DNA from: an uncultured Salinimicrobium sp.
GTDB taxonomy: Bacteria; Bacteroidota; Bacteroidia; Flavobacteriales; Flavobacteriaceae
NCBI GenBank assembly: GCA_946887025.1
Contig: CAMPJY010000071.1
Coordinates: 1-12,685, forward strand
Reading direction: 5' to 3'
DNA: 12,685 nt
Below are positions 1 through 7,147 of the stretch, piece by piece. The notes under the pieces are model-generated. The model saw only the letters and a program-made list of their open reading frames with translations, had not been told where the DNA came from and did no database searches. How positions within the stretch are numbered: the first letter of the stretch is position 1; each line of letters starts with the position of its first letter. The position numbers and the translations under genes were made by a program.

Positions 1-611
1 AATGGATAAGGTCTGGAAAGCTGATCCTCCTCGTGCTCTTCCAGGACCAGTTTATTAAAGCTGACGTACTGCGGATTCCAGTCCCCCATCAGTTTATGCG
101 CCAGGATATCCTCCTCCACCCCTGTTGCCTTCGCAAGAGCCCGGGTCATCAGCTTCTGGCTCACCCCGATCCTAAAGCTCCCGGTAATAAGCTTACTGAA
201 TACAAAACGTTCATAGTAATTCAGGGAAAGCCAGTTTTCCTGCAGGTATTCCTTCTTTTCCTCGTCCGTTTTCTTTTTCAGGTCGATCATTTCTTCCAGA
301 AACTGATGCAGACTCTTCTCCGACACTTCTTCGGAGGGCGGAATGACCAGGGCAATGGTTTCAGCGAGATCCCCGACTATATGATAGGACTCCTCGAACA
401 GCCAGAGCGGGATGTTCGACAGTTCAGAAGCCCACAGCCTCAGAAGGGTAGTATTCACCGGGCGTGGAGGGCGGCGGTGAGACAGGATGGCGATGGCCCA
501 GACCTTATCCTTGTCCCCGGCTTTTTGGAAATAGGATGTTAGGGCGTCCACCTTTACTGTGGTCTTGTTGGTGCTGTCCAGTTTCTTTATCAGTTCGGCG
601 AAGTCTTTCAT
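1..611 (-). CDS. ATP-dependent DNA ligase, N-terminal part (C-terminus beyond the left edge)
   Basis: About 203 N-terminal residues of a bacterial ATP-dependent DNA ligase of the kind found beside a ligase-associated exonuclease. The protein starts MKDFAELIKKLDSTNKT and contains a helical region with ILSHRRPPRPV (about residues 42-52), LWLFEESYHIVGDLAET and YYERFVFSKLITGSFRIGVS. These match the N-terminal DNA-binding domain of the family. The adenylation motif KxDG lies past the edge, so catalytic competence cannot be judged. The expected job is sealing nicks in duplex DNA during repair. The start ATG (609-611) overlaps the stop TGA (608-610) of the upstream exonuclease as ATGA, which fixes the start and implies translational coupling. 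In other genomes a DEXH helicase and a phosphoesterase follow; they would lie to the left. Family assignment is from recognised sequence, and the repair role is known only by association. Confidence 0.85.
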   Translation of the reverse strand, partial: MKDFAELIKKLDSTNKTTVKVDALTSYFQKAGDKDKVWAIAILSHRRPPRPVNTTLLRLWASELSNIPLWLFEESYHIVGDLAETIALVIPPSEEVSEKSLHQFLEEMIDLKKKTDEEKKEYLQENWLSLNYYERFVFSKLITGSFRIGVSQKLMTRALAKATGVEEDILAHKLMGDWNPQYVSFNKLVLEEHEEDQLSRPYP

Positions 612-1681
612 GGGGTATTCGGGTTCTGGGAAGTGGGATTTTCTGTCAATACCTCAGCATCCTCGGGAGCATCCGAGGAACTGGCATTGATTTCTGAAAG
701 CTCCCCTTCATACTGGGTTTCCGCTGTTCGGGCGTCGTAGCCCATTTCATTCAAATACCTGCAGAAAATTTCGGTATATCCATGTGTACATACCACTTTT
801 TCACAACCAGTCGCCTTAATGGACGCCAGTAAACCCTGCCAGTCGCAGTGGTCCGAAAGCACGAAACCCTTATCAATGGCCCTTCGTCTTCTGGCTCCCC
901 GAAAGGCCATCCAGCCGCTGGCTGAACCTGTGACATAAGGAAACATTTTCCTGATCCAGGTACTCCCGTGGGCACTGGGAGGGGCCAGTACTATATTTCC
1001 CCGGATCTCTTCTTTTTTGACTTCCCTGGTGACCCTTATGGTTTCGGGGAAATCAGCCATGGGCCGCAGCACCTCTGTCATGTTTTCTATGGCGCCGTGG
1101 GTGTAGATCTTTCCTATGGAAGGGTCCAGGTATTTCAGTAATCGCTGTGCCTTTCCCAGGGAATAGCCGAAAAGTACGGAGGTCTTTCCCTCCTCCTTAT
1201 TCTGCAGCCACCATTCATTGATATCCCGCATCACCTGTTCCTGCGGCTGCCATTTAAAGGCGGGCAACCCAAAGGTACATTCAGTAATAAAGGCATGGCA
1301 TTTTACCGGCTCATATGGAACAGAAATGCCGTCATCTTCTGTTTTATAATCTCCTGTGAACACCCAGACCTCTCCCTGATATTCCACCCGTATCTGCGAG
1401 GAACCGATGATATGTCCCGCGGGATGAAAGGAAAACTTCACCCCATTAATGCTGAAAGTTTCGTCGTAATTTACCCCTGAAACTTCTATGGGTCCCAGCC
1501 TGTGTTTTATAATGGGAACATTGGTATGCTGGGTGATATATTTTTTGTGCCCCCAGCGGGAGTGGTCGGCATGTCCATGGGTGATAAGGGCCTTGTCCAC
1601 CGGCTTCCACGGATCCAGATATACATCCGCCTGGGCACAATAGATCCCTTTGTCGTTGAAGGCAAGCAGAGGCTCTTTCAT
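608..1681 (-). CDS. Ligase-associated DNA exonuclease, metallo-beta-lactamase fold
   Basis: A 357-residue MBL-fold nuclease of the ligase-associated exonuclease family (related to SNM1/CPSF-type nucleases). The zinc motif HGHADH is at residues 35-40 (H35, H37, D39, H40). Further likely ligands are H90 (PAGHIIGSS) and D111 (FTGDYK). TECTFG (133-138), SDHCDW (276-281) and THG (299-301) are the C-terminal motifs of this nuclease group. It should be cytoplasmic and process DNA ends before sealing by the ligase encoded 4 nt-overlapped downstream. The start at 1681 gives MKEPLLAFNDKGIY, the usual family beginning. The last roughly 28 residues (ASSSDAPEDAEVLTENP... to NPNTP) are acidic and Ser/Asn/Pro-rich. 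They look like a disordered tail beyond the fold and are partly encoded by a 7-nt periodic stretch. No clear promoter is visible; TAACTTTA about 11 nt upstream is a weak -7 candidate. Confidence 0.9.
   Translation of the reverse strand: MKEPLLAFNDKGIYCAQADVYLDPWKPVDKALITHGHADHSRWGHKKYITQHTNVPIIKHRLGPIEVSGVNYDETFSINGVKFSFHPAGHIIGSSQIRVEYQGEVWVFTGDYKTEDDGISVPYEPVKCHAFITECTFGLPAFKWQPQEQVMRDINEWWLQNKEEGKTSVLFGYSLGKAQRLLKYLDPSIGKIYTHGAIENMTEVLRPMADFPETIRVTREVKKEEIRGNIVLAPPSAHGSTWIRKMFPYVTGSASGWMAFRGARRRRAIDKGFVLSDHCDWQGLLASIKATGCEKVVCTHGYTEIFCRYLNEMGYDARTAETQYEGELSEINASSSDAPEDAEVLTENPTSQNPNTP
613..640 (-). repeat. Degenerate 7-bp array at the 3' end of the exonuclease gene
   Basis: On the minus strand the bases read AATCCCA, CTTCCCA, GAACCCG, AATACCC. 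These are four heptads, each with a CCC core, running up to the ATGA overlap. They encode part of the Asn/Pro-rich tail. Only the 7-bp spacing of the first three CCC cores is exact, so this could be chance. It is listed because the same period occurs in several gaps nearby. Confidence 0.35.
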
Positions 1682-1743
1682 GGATAGCTTTTCTTAAAGT
1701 TAAGCAATTTTGAAGAGGAGGCTTGGGGATTAGGAAAAATTTG

Positions 1744-1806
1744 TAAGAAGTCGGAAGTCCGGAGTCTAGTGTCTTGATTCTTGGGTCTTGTCTCTAGTGT
1801 CTTATT
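1744..1806. repeat. Nine-unit heptad array in the divergent exonuclease/TerB gap
   Basis: The 63 bp divide without any slip into TAAGAAG, TCGGAAG, TCCGGAG, TCTAGTG, TCTTGAT, TCTTGGG, TCTTGTC, TCTAGTG, TCTTATT. Eight of the nine units start with TC. TCTAGTGTCTT recurs exactly at 1765-1775 and 1793-1803. GAAGTCGGAAGTCCG (1747-1761) is identical to 2285-2299. The array fills the middle of the 163-bp noncoding gap 1682-1844. The rest of the gap is AT-rich. A weak -7 candidate for the TerB gene is TATCTTTA (1820-1827), with no TTG at a suitable distance. Confidence 0.8.
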
Positions 1807-1844
1807 TTCAATTATTTCTTATCTTTAAATAAAAAACCAGCCCT

Positions 1845-2270
1845 ATGTCGTTTTCAGATCTTTTCGGTTCGGGGGAACATCTAAGGAACCTTGGCCACTT
1901 CGCCTCCATAGTCAATCTGGCTGCAGTTGACGGGGATATTAATGCGCAGGAAGAAGCTCAGCTACGCCGCTTTGCCCGGAAACTGGATATCGGGGAAGAG
2001 GAATACAGCCTGGTGTTGAAAAATCCCAAGTCCTTTCCCATTAATCCCCACAACAACGTTCAGGAGCGCCTGGAGCGGCTTCACGATCTGCTGAAGATCA
2101 TATTTTCCGATCACGATATAGATGATGAGGAAATGGACCTGCTGAAGAAATACGCAATCGGATTGGGATTTTCAAGTGAGGCTTCGGAAGGGGTTATCAA
2201 AAGATCGGTGCAGATCTTCAGTGGGCAGATAGATTTTGAGGATTATCTGTATTTGTTGAGGAAGGAGTAA
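1845..2270 (+). CDS. TerB-like small helical protein
   Basis: A 141-residue soluble, helical protein starting MSFSDLFGSGEHLRNLGHFA. It carries two acidic loops of the type seen in TerB domains: AAVDGDINAQEE (about 26-37) and FSDHDIDDEEMD (about 87-98). In TerB-fold proteins such D-G-x-I-x-x-x-E segments form a metal-binding site. Stand-alone TerB proteins of this size are common in Flavobacteriaceae and their function is not known. No other ter gene is nearby, so a tellurite phenotype should not be assumed from the name. The gene stands alone, divergent from the exonuclease/ligase pair and convergent with fbp. The start is the first ATG after a long AT-rich leader without Shine-Dalgarno, normal for this phylum. 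A repeat array begins within five bases of its stop codon. Confidence 0.75.
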   Translation: MSFSDLFGSGEHLRNLGHFASIVNLAAVDGDINAQEEAQLRRFARKLDIGEEEYSLVLKNPKSFPINPHNNVQERLERLHDLLKIIFSDHDIDDEEMDLLKKYAIGLGFSSEASEGVIKRSVQIFSGQIDFEDYLYLLRKE

Positions 2271-2274
2271 GGGG

Positions 2275-2330
2275 TTGGAAGTCCGAAGTCGGAAGTCCGA
2301 AGTGAAAATTCCAAATTCCAAATCCCAAAA
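2275..2330. repeat. Eight-unit heptad array directly after the TerB-like gene
   Basis: Exact 7-bp spacing: TTGGAAG, TCCGAAG, TCGGAAG, TCCGAAG, TGAAAAT, TCCAAAT, TCCAAAT, CCCAAAA. The first half belongs to the GGAAGTC word family also present at 1747-1761; the second half changes word while keeping the period. The phase can be extended back to the stop codon (TAAGGGG at 2268-2274). The units contain small dyads such as CGGA-AG-TCCG. It is the first of three arrays in the 169-bp convergent gap 2271-2439. Confidence 0.85.
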
Positions 2331-2331
2331 G

Positions 2332-2375
2332 ATCTGCGTATATCTGCGAATAAATCTGCGGTGATCTGCGGGAAA
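2332..2375 (+). repeat. ATCTGCG array, four copies
   Basis: ATCTGCG occurs at 2332, 2342, 2354 and 2364, a spacing of 10, 12 and 10 bp, with A/T-rich spacers. It closes with ATCTGCGGGAAA (2364-2375). The same closing 12-mer ends the second ATCTGCG array at 7191-7202. It lies immediately after the heptad array in the convergent gap. Confidence 0.85.
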
Positions 2376-2384
2376 TAGGGGTTC

Positions 2385-2422
2385 ACGCAAAGGGCGCGGA
2401 GGTGACGCAGAGGATGCGGGGG
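2385..2422 (+). repeat. 10-bp period GC-rich array before the fbp stop codon
   Basis: The units are ACGCAAAGGG, CGCGGAGGTG, ACGCAGAGGA and the partial TGCGGGGG, at exact 10-bp spacing with GC followed by purines. It is the third different array in the same gap and ends 17 bp from the fbp stop codon. No intrinsic terminator with a T-tract is visible in this gap for either convergent gene. Confidence 0.7.
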
Positions 2423-2439
2423 TTTTCAGGGACAAGGTT

Positions 2440-3447
2440 TTACTTATCAGAGGCCATGAACTCCTCGGCTTTTTCCACCATATTTTTACTTCCACAGAAA
2501 AAAGGCACCCTTTGGTGTAATTCATCCGGCTTGATATCCATTATTCTTTTAAACCCATCACTGGCCTTGCCTCCTGCCTGCTCGGCTATAAAAGCCATGG
2601 GGTTACACTCGTACAACAACCTCAGCTTTCCTTCAGGCGCCCGGGAACTGGTGGGATAAATGTAGATCCCTCCCTTGATCATGTTCCTGTGAAAATCGGA
2701 GACCAGGGAACCTATATATCTTGAGGTATACGGCCGATCGCCTTCCTCCTCCTGACAATATTTTATATAATCCTTCACCCCCTGTGGAAAATGCACATAA
2801 TTCCCCTCGTTGATGGAATAGATCCGCCCATCCTCGGGGTACTGCATGTCAGGATGGGATAAATACCAGGACCCGAGCGCCGGATTCAGGGTAAACCCAT
2901 TTACCCCATACCCTGTGGTATATACCAGCATTGTTGATGTTCCGTATACGATATATCCCGCCGCCACCTGCAGGTTCCCCGGCTGAAGGAAGTCCTCCAG
3001 CTGAACGGGTGTTCCTATGGGGGTGACCCTTCGATAAATAGAAAAAATAGTGCCCACGGAAACATTGACATCGATATTGGAACTGCCGTCCAGCGGATCT
3101 ATCAGCACCACGTATTTGTTCTTGTGGTCCTTTCTGCTGCCTGCGATGGTAATAAAATCATCAGATTCCTCTGATGCGATCCCGCATACGATTTCCCGAT
3201 TGGTAAGGGTGCGGATAAAGGTTTCATTGGCATAAACATCCAGCTTCTGCTGGTCCTCCCCCTGGATATTTACCTCTCCTGCTGCGCCCGTGATATCCAC
3301 CAGCCCCGCCTTATTCACCTCATGATTCACCACCTTGGCAGCCAGACGGATAGAATTGATCAATCGGGAAAGTTCTCCCGACGAATAGGCAAAGGCCTGC
3401 TGATTTTCGATTATGAATTCTCCTAAGGTCTGGTGCTTCTTCGCCAT
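2440..3447 (-). CDS. fbp: Fructose-1,6-bisphosphatase, class I
   Basis: A 335-residue class I FBPase that hydrolyses fructose 1,6-bisphosphate to fructose 6-phosphate in gluconeogenesis, in the cytoplasm with Mg2+. Diagnostic motifs are ASEES (91-95), the metal site [10 protein letters not shown] (117-126), [20 protein letters not shown] (243-262) and [20 protein letters not shown] (264-283), with sugar-phosphate contacts. [10 protein letters not shown] (289-298) is the usual C-terminal helix region. Length and layout are complete. The start [16 protein letters not shown] is typical of the family. The gene is monocistronic: divergent from the GNAT/aspartokinase operon and convergent with the TerB-like gene. 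A good TAnnTTTG promoter lies just upstream with a leader of about 14 nt. No sign of truncation or transfer. Confidence 0.97.
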   Translation of the reverse strand: MAKKHQTLGEFIIENQQAFAYSSGELSRLINSIRLAAKVVNHEVNKAGLVDITGAAGEVNIQGEDQQKLDVYANETFIRTLTNREIVCGIASEESDDFITIAGSRKDHKNKYVVLIDPLDGSSNIDVNVSVGTIFSIYRRVTPIGTPVQLEDFLQPGNLQVAAGYIVYGTSTMLVYTTGYGVNGFTLNPALGSWYLSHPDMQYPEDGRIYSINEGNYVHFPQGVKDYIKYCQEEEGDRPYTSRYIGSLVSDFHRNMIKGGIYIYPTSSRAPEGKLRLLYECNPMAFIAEQAGGKASDGFKRIMDIKPDELHQRVPFFCGSKNMVEKAEEFMASDK

Positions 3448-3466
3448 TGATGGGTTTTTAGGGGAA

Positions 3467-3499
3467 CAAAACTACCCAAATAAAATAAAGTTACTACAA
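3467..3499 (-). promoter_or_regulatory. Candidate fbp promoter (Bacteroidota type)
   Basis: On the minus strand TAGTTTTG (3467-3474) matches the Bacteroidota -7 consensus TAnnTTTG. A TTG (3497-3499) lies 22 bp upstream as a -33 element. The predicted transcript start is roughly 14 nt before the fbp ATG. Based on motif match only. Confidence 0.6.
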
Positions 3500-3532
3500 C
3501 GTTTTCGTCAATTTATTCTTAAAATCAATTCA

Positions 3533-3540
3533 TACTTTTG
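3533..3540 (+). promoter_or_regulatory. Candidate -7 element of the GNAT/aspartokinase/acyltransferase operon
   Basis: TACTTTTG matches TAnnTTTG. It would give a leader of only about 8-10 nt before the ATG at 3556. No clear TTG -33 element is seen at the right distance; GTTTTCG near 3501 is the closest. A perfect 10-bp palindrome GTTTTAAAAC (3540-3549) sits at the predicted transcript start. The 108-bp gap 3448-3555 thus carries back-to-back promoters. Confidence 0.55.
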
Positions 3541-3555
3541 TTTTAAAACCAAGAC

Positions 3556-4038
3556 ATGAATTTCATTACCAGAAAAGCGAATAAGGCCGATATGCCCGCC
3601 GTTCTTGACCTCATCAGGGAACTTGCGGCTTTTGAAAAGGAACCTGAAGCAGTGATCACCACCGTGGAATTACTGGAAGCCGAAGGTTTCGGGGAACACC
3701 CGCACTTCCATTGTTTCGTTACAGAACAGGACGGAAAAATAGAAGGCATGGCCCTGGTATACTATCGCTTCTCCACCTGGAAAGGTCGCACCCTGCATCT
3801 GGAAGACCTGATCGTGAAGGAAAGAAGCAGGGGGACCGGCATGGGGGGAGCCCTTTTTAGAAAAGTGATAGAATTTGCAGAGGAACAGCAGGTAAAACGA
3901 ACCGAATGGGTAGTGCTGGACTGGAATCAGCACGCTATCGACTTTTACGAGCGTTGTGGCGCAAAGATCCTGAAAGACTGGTATACGGTACAGATGGACG
4001 AAGAGGGAATGAAAAAATTTATATCAAGACTGGCATGA
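3556..4038 (+). CDS. GNAT acetyltransferase, diamine/thialysine acetyltransferase-like
   Basis: A 160-residue single-domain GNAT acetyltransferase using acetyl-CoA. The pyrophosphate-binding loop is ERSRGTGMGGALF (89-101; core RGTGMG at 92-97), preceded by the strand LHLEDLIV (80-87). LDWNQHAIDFYERCGA (121-136) carries the conserved C-terminal tyrosine Y131. WKGRTLHLEDL and VLDWNQ resemble the spermidine/spermine and thialysine N-acetyltransferase (SSAT2) branch. A small amine such as a diamine or lysine analogue is therefore a reasonable substrate guess, not shown by the sequence. It is the first gene of a plus-strand operon. Its stop overlaps the aspartokinase start as ATGA, so the two are probably translated together. 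The start is set by the nearby -7 element and the usual MNFITRKANKAD beginning. Confidence 0.88.
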   Translation: MNFITRKANKADMPAVLDLIRELAAFEKEPEAVITTVELLEAEGFGEHPHFHCFVTEQDGKIEGMALVYYRFSTWKGRTLHLEDLIVKERSRGTGMGGALFRKVIEFAEEQQVKRTEWVVLDWNQHAIDFYERCGAKILKDWYTVQMDEEGMKKFISRLA

Positions 4039-5285
4039 GAGTATTCAAATTCGGGGGCGCCTCGGTTAAGGACGCCCAGGGAGTAAAAAACGTGCTCCGC
4101 GTCCTCCAATCCACCGGCACAAGCAATAAAGTAGTGGTTGTATCAGCCATGGGAAAAACCACCAATGCCCTGGAGGTCGTGATTCATGATTATCTGAACA
4201 CCGGGGATGCGGGGGCCAGCCTTCAGGAGGTGAAGGAGTATCACCACGAGATCATGACAGGGCTTTTTGAACACAACGAAGCCCCGGCTTTCACAAAAGT
4301 GAAGGATCTTTTCAGGGAGCTGGAGAATTTTCTGAGACACAATCGCTCTGAAAAATATGATTTCGTATACGATCAGGTGGTATGCTACGGGGAATTGATA
4401 TCCACCACTATTGTAAGCGAATACCTTCTGGAACAGGGGATAAAGAATGAATGGATGGATGCCCGAAGCCTGGTAAAAACTGACAGCACCTATAGGGACG
4501 CCCAGGTGGAATGGGAGGAGACCCAGGAACTCATCTCAAAATACATAAAGAAGGACAGTCTTACCCTCACCCAGGGGTTTATTGGTGCCGATTCCAATAA
4601 CTTCACCACCAGCCTGGGAAGGGAAGGAAGTGATTATACCGCCGCCATCTTCGCCTACTGCCTCAATGCCACAGATGTGACCATCTGGAAAGATGTGCCC
4701 GGGGTGCTTAATGGGGATCCAAGGGTTTTCGAGAATACTCAACTCCTACAGCAGATTTCCTATGAAGAAGCCATAGAGCTTGCCTTTTACGGGGCCTCCG
4801 TTATCCATCCCAAGACCCTTCAGCCATTACAGCGCAAGGAGATTCCGCTATTTGTAAAATCTTTCCTCAATCCCGAAGGCGAAGGCACCGCAGTGAGCAA
4901 GGGACAGAAACTGCTGCCCCAGATACCCTGTTTTATTGTCAAGAAGAACCAGGTGCTCATCTCCCTTTCCTCCCTCGATTTCTCTTTTATGGTCGAAGAA
5001 AATATCAGCGAGATCTTCAGCCTTTTTCACAAATACCAGATGAAAGTCGACCTCATCCAGAATTCTGCCATCAGTTTTTCTGTGTGTGTTGACAATAAAT
5101 TTAATAACTTAGAGAAGTTAATCAATCATTTAAGGGCCCGATTTAAAGTGGAATATATTAATGGCGTATCACTTTACACTGTGAGACATTTTGATACTTT
5201 TGCACTCGCCAATCTGGAAAAAGACCGGGAGGTACTATTGAAACAGGTGACCAAGGAAACGGTGCAGATAGTTGCCAGGGCTTAG
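4035..5285 (+). CDS. lysC: Aspartate kinase, monofunctional
   Basis: A 416-residue aspartokinase phosphorylating L-aspartate with ATP, the first step to lysine, threonine, methionine and diaminopimelate. Kinase motifs are KFGGASVKD (5-13), TSLGREGSDYTA (192-203), TIWKDVPGV (216-224), GDPR (227-230) and SVIHPKTLQP (255-264). From about residue 290 a regulatory region of ACT type follows (QVLISLSSLDFSFM... and KVDLIQNSAISFSVCV), suggesting feedback control by an amino acid; which one cannot be read from sequence. No homoserine dehydrogenase is fused. An in-frame ATG exists upstream at 3906, but the KFGG motif must lie at the N-terminus and the ATG at 4035 overlaps the GNAT stop, so 4035 is chosen. 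No room exists for a lysine riboswitch in front of it. Alanine in KFGGAS instead of threonine is, as far as I recall, usual in this phylum. Confidence 0.95.
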   Translation: MRVFKFGGASVKDAQGVKNVLRVLQSTGTSNKVVVVSAMGKTTNALEVVIHDYLNTGDAGASLQEVKEYHHEIMTGLFEHNEAPAFTKVKDLFRELENFLRHNRSEKYDFVYDQVVCYGELISTTIVSEYLLEQGIKNEWMDARSLVKTDSTYRDAQVEWEETQELISKYIKKDSLTLTQGFIGADSNNFTTSLGREGSDYTAAIFAYCLNATDVTIWKDVPGVLNGDPRVFENTQLLQQISYEEAIELAFYGASVIHPKTLQPLQRKEIPLFVKSFLNPEGEGTAVSKGQKLLPQIPCFIVKKNQVLISLSSLDFSFMVEENISEIFSLFHKYQMKVDLIQNSAISFSVCVDNKFNNLEKLINHLRARFKVEYINGVSLYTVRHFDTFALANLEKDREVLLKQVTKETVQIVARA

Positions 5286-5317
5286 GTTCTGAAGCAATAA
5301 CAACATAAAAACAAACG

Positions 5318-7126
5318 ATGGGAATAGTCAATGCCAGGGAGGTTGCTAAAGTATTAAAACTGGATAAATTCGGGATCCTGGGAACCTCCATGGGATGGCT
5401 CGCATTGCGGACCACTAGGCTGTCCGTCATCAACAGGGAATACAACAAGCGCAAGAACCTTTCGGGGGAAGAATTCATCGATTCCATCCTGAAAGCCTTT
5501 GATATTGAATTTGAAATTCCTGAGGAGGACCTGAAAAGAATTCCGAAGACCGGATCTTTTATCACCATTTCCAACCATCCCCTGGGAGGCATAGATGGGA
5601 TGATCCTGATGAAACTGCTGCTTTCCCAGCGACCGGATTACAAGATCATCGCCAATTTCCTTTTACAGCGCATCGAGCCTATCAGGCCATTCATCATGCC
5701 TGTAAATCCTTTTGAAGATCACAAGGAAGCCAAATCCAGCTTGTCGGGGATCAAGGATGCCATCCTGCATATCAGGGAAGGCAAGCCTTTGGGAATCTTT
5801 CCTGCGGGCGAAGTATCCACCTATCGCGATGAGCGCATGATCGTGGACAGGCCCTGGGAACCTACTGCGATCAAACTGATCGAAAAAGCCAAGGTTCCCG
5901 TCATTCCGATCTATTTTCACGCCAAAAACAGCACCTTCTTTTATAAACTGGCGTCGCTGAGCGATGTATTGAGGACTGCCAAACTGCCCAGCGAAATGCT
6001 TTCGCAGAATAAGCGCAGTATCAAGGTGCGGATCGGAAATCCTATTTCAGTGGAAGATCAGGCCGCAATAACCACTATTGAAGGACTTACGGAATTTCTG
6101 AGGAGAAAGACCTATATGTTATCCAACACCTTCGAGAAGAAGAACTTTTTTAAGGGGATTCCAAAGACCCTGAAAAAGACGAAACCTCCTAAGAAGATCA
6201 TTGATCAGACCAGCACCGAAAAAATGATGGAGGAGGTGGAACTCTGCCGTCACCTGGACAAACGTTTGCTGGAGAGCAAGAATTATGAGGTGTTTCTGGC
6301 GAAAAAGGAGATCATTCCCTTCATTATGTGTGAAATTGGAAGGCTCAGGGAGATCACTTTCAGGGAGATCGGGGAAGGCACGAACAATCCCACCGATCTG
6401 GATTCTTTCGATGATTATTATTACCACATGTTCCTTTGGGACAATGAGGCCAAGAAAATAGCGGGAGCCTATCGTATGGGGATGGGAGCCGAGATCTATG
6501 AGCAGTACGGAATCAATGGATTCTACCTGCAGGACCTGTTCCGCTTTGAACCTGAACTGCATAAAATGATGAGCCAGTCCATAGAAATGGGCCGCGCATT
6601 CATCACCAGGGAATACCAGCAGCGCCCCATGCCCCTGTTCCTGCTGTGGAAAGGGATCGTACACTGTACCCTGCGCTTCCCTGAACATAAATATCTTATT
6701 GGCGGGGTAAGCATCAGCAATAAGTTCTCCAACTTCTCCAAATCGCTGATGATTGAGTTTATGAGGTCGCACTATTACGATCCTTATATCGCCCAGTACG
6801 TGCGTCCCAAGAAGGAATTCAAGGTGAAACTGAAGGATGGAGACAAGGATTTCGTTTTTGACGAAACCAAGGCCGACCTTCAGAAGTTTGATAAGGTCAT
6901 TGATGAGCTGGAGCCGGGCAACCTGCGTTTACCCGTACTTATCAAAAAGTACATCAAGCAGAACGCCAGGGTAGTTGCCTTTAATGTGGATCCCCTGTTC
7001 AACGATGCCGTCGACGGATTGATGTATATCCGGATTTCCGACCTTCCCGAAAGTACAGTCAAGCCCGTAATGGAAGAACTACAGAAAGAACTCGAGGAAA
7101 AAGCCGCCCAGCAGTCAAAACCTTAG
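5318..7126 (+). CDS. olsF: Bifunctional acyltransferase: PlsC-type domain plus OlsB-like N-acyltransferase (OlsF-like)
   Basis: A 602-residue two-domain protein. Residues about 55-270 are a lysophospholipid acyltransferase (PlsC) domain with SNHPLGGID (85-93; catalytic H87 and D93), the substrate loop FPAGEVST (161-168) and VPVIPIYF (193-200). A Lys-rich linker (about 272-300) leads to residues about 310-600, an OlsB/hemolysin-like GNAT domain with EIGRLREITFREIGEG (339-354), GAYRMGMG (383-390), the YLQDLFRF block (403-410) and MGRAFI (424-429). This order matches OlsF, described in Serratia and flavobacteria, where the C-terminal half N-acylates an amino acid and the N-terminal half adds the second acyl chain to give ornithine lipid. 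Related enzymes give glycine lipids, so the head group here is open. Acts at the inner membrane without obvious transmembrane helices. It lies 32 nt after the aspartokinase, most likely in one operon. The symbol is tentative, from domain layout. Confidence 0.75.
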   Translation: MGIVNAREVAKVLKLDKFGILGTSMGWLALRTTRLSVINREYNKRKNLSGEEFIDSILKAFDIEFEIPEEDLKRIPKTGSFITISNHPLGGIDGMILMKLLLSQRPDYKIIANFLLQRIEPIRPFIMPVNPFEDHKEAKSSLSGIKDAILHIREGKPLGIFPAGEVSTYRDERMIVDRPWEPTAIKLIEKAKVPVIPIYFHAKNSTFFYKLASLSDVLRTAKLPSEMLSQNKRSIKVRIGNPISVEDQAAITTIEGLTEFLRRKTYMLSNTFEKKNFFKGIPKTLKKTKPPKKIIDQTSTEKMMEEVELCRHLDKRLLESKNYEVFLAKKEIIPFIMCEIGRLREITFREIGEGTNNPTDLDSFDDYYYHMFLWDNEAKKIAGAYRMGMGAEIYEQYGINGFYLQDLFRFEPELHKMMSQSIEMGRAFITREYQQRPMPLFLLWKGIVHCTLRFPEHKYLIGGVSISNKFSNFSKSLMIEFMRSHYYDPYIAQYVRPKKEFKVKLKDGDKDFVFDETKADLQKFDKVIDELEPGNLRLPVLIKKYIKQNARVVAFNVDPLFNDAVDGLMYIRISDLPESTVKPVMEELQKELEEKAAQQSKP

Positions 7127-7147
7127 TTGCCGAAACTCCTTAGATTT

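Noticed and set aside
33..542. 169-codon plus-strand open frame
   Set aside because: Antisense to the ligase N-terminus, which reads through the whole stretch with family-like sequence and a coupled start.
1845..2270. Tellurite resistance operon
   Set aside because: A single TerB-fold protein without terA, terC, terD or terZ nearby; stand-alone TerB proteins are common.
2275..2422. CRISPR array
   Set aside because: Units are only 7-12 bp with no unique spacers of 25-40 bp, and no cas genes are present.
3448..3555. Lysine riboswitch controlling the aspartokinase operon
   Set aside because: The gap is only 108 bp, the predicted leader is about 10 nt, and aspartokinase directly overlaps the GNAT gene.
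4035..4070. KFGGAS instead of KFGGTS in aspartokinase as a damaged active site
   Set aside because: I recall alanine here in flavobacterial aspartokinases, and all other kinase motifs are intact.
6119..6772. 217-codon minus-strand open frame
   Set aside because: Antisense to the C-terminal domain of the OlsF-like gene, which has strong motifs; no recognisable protein pattern.
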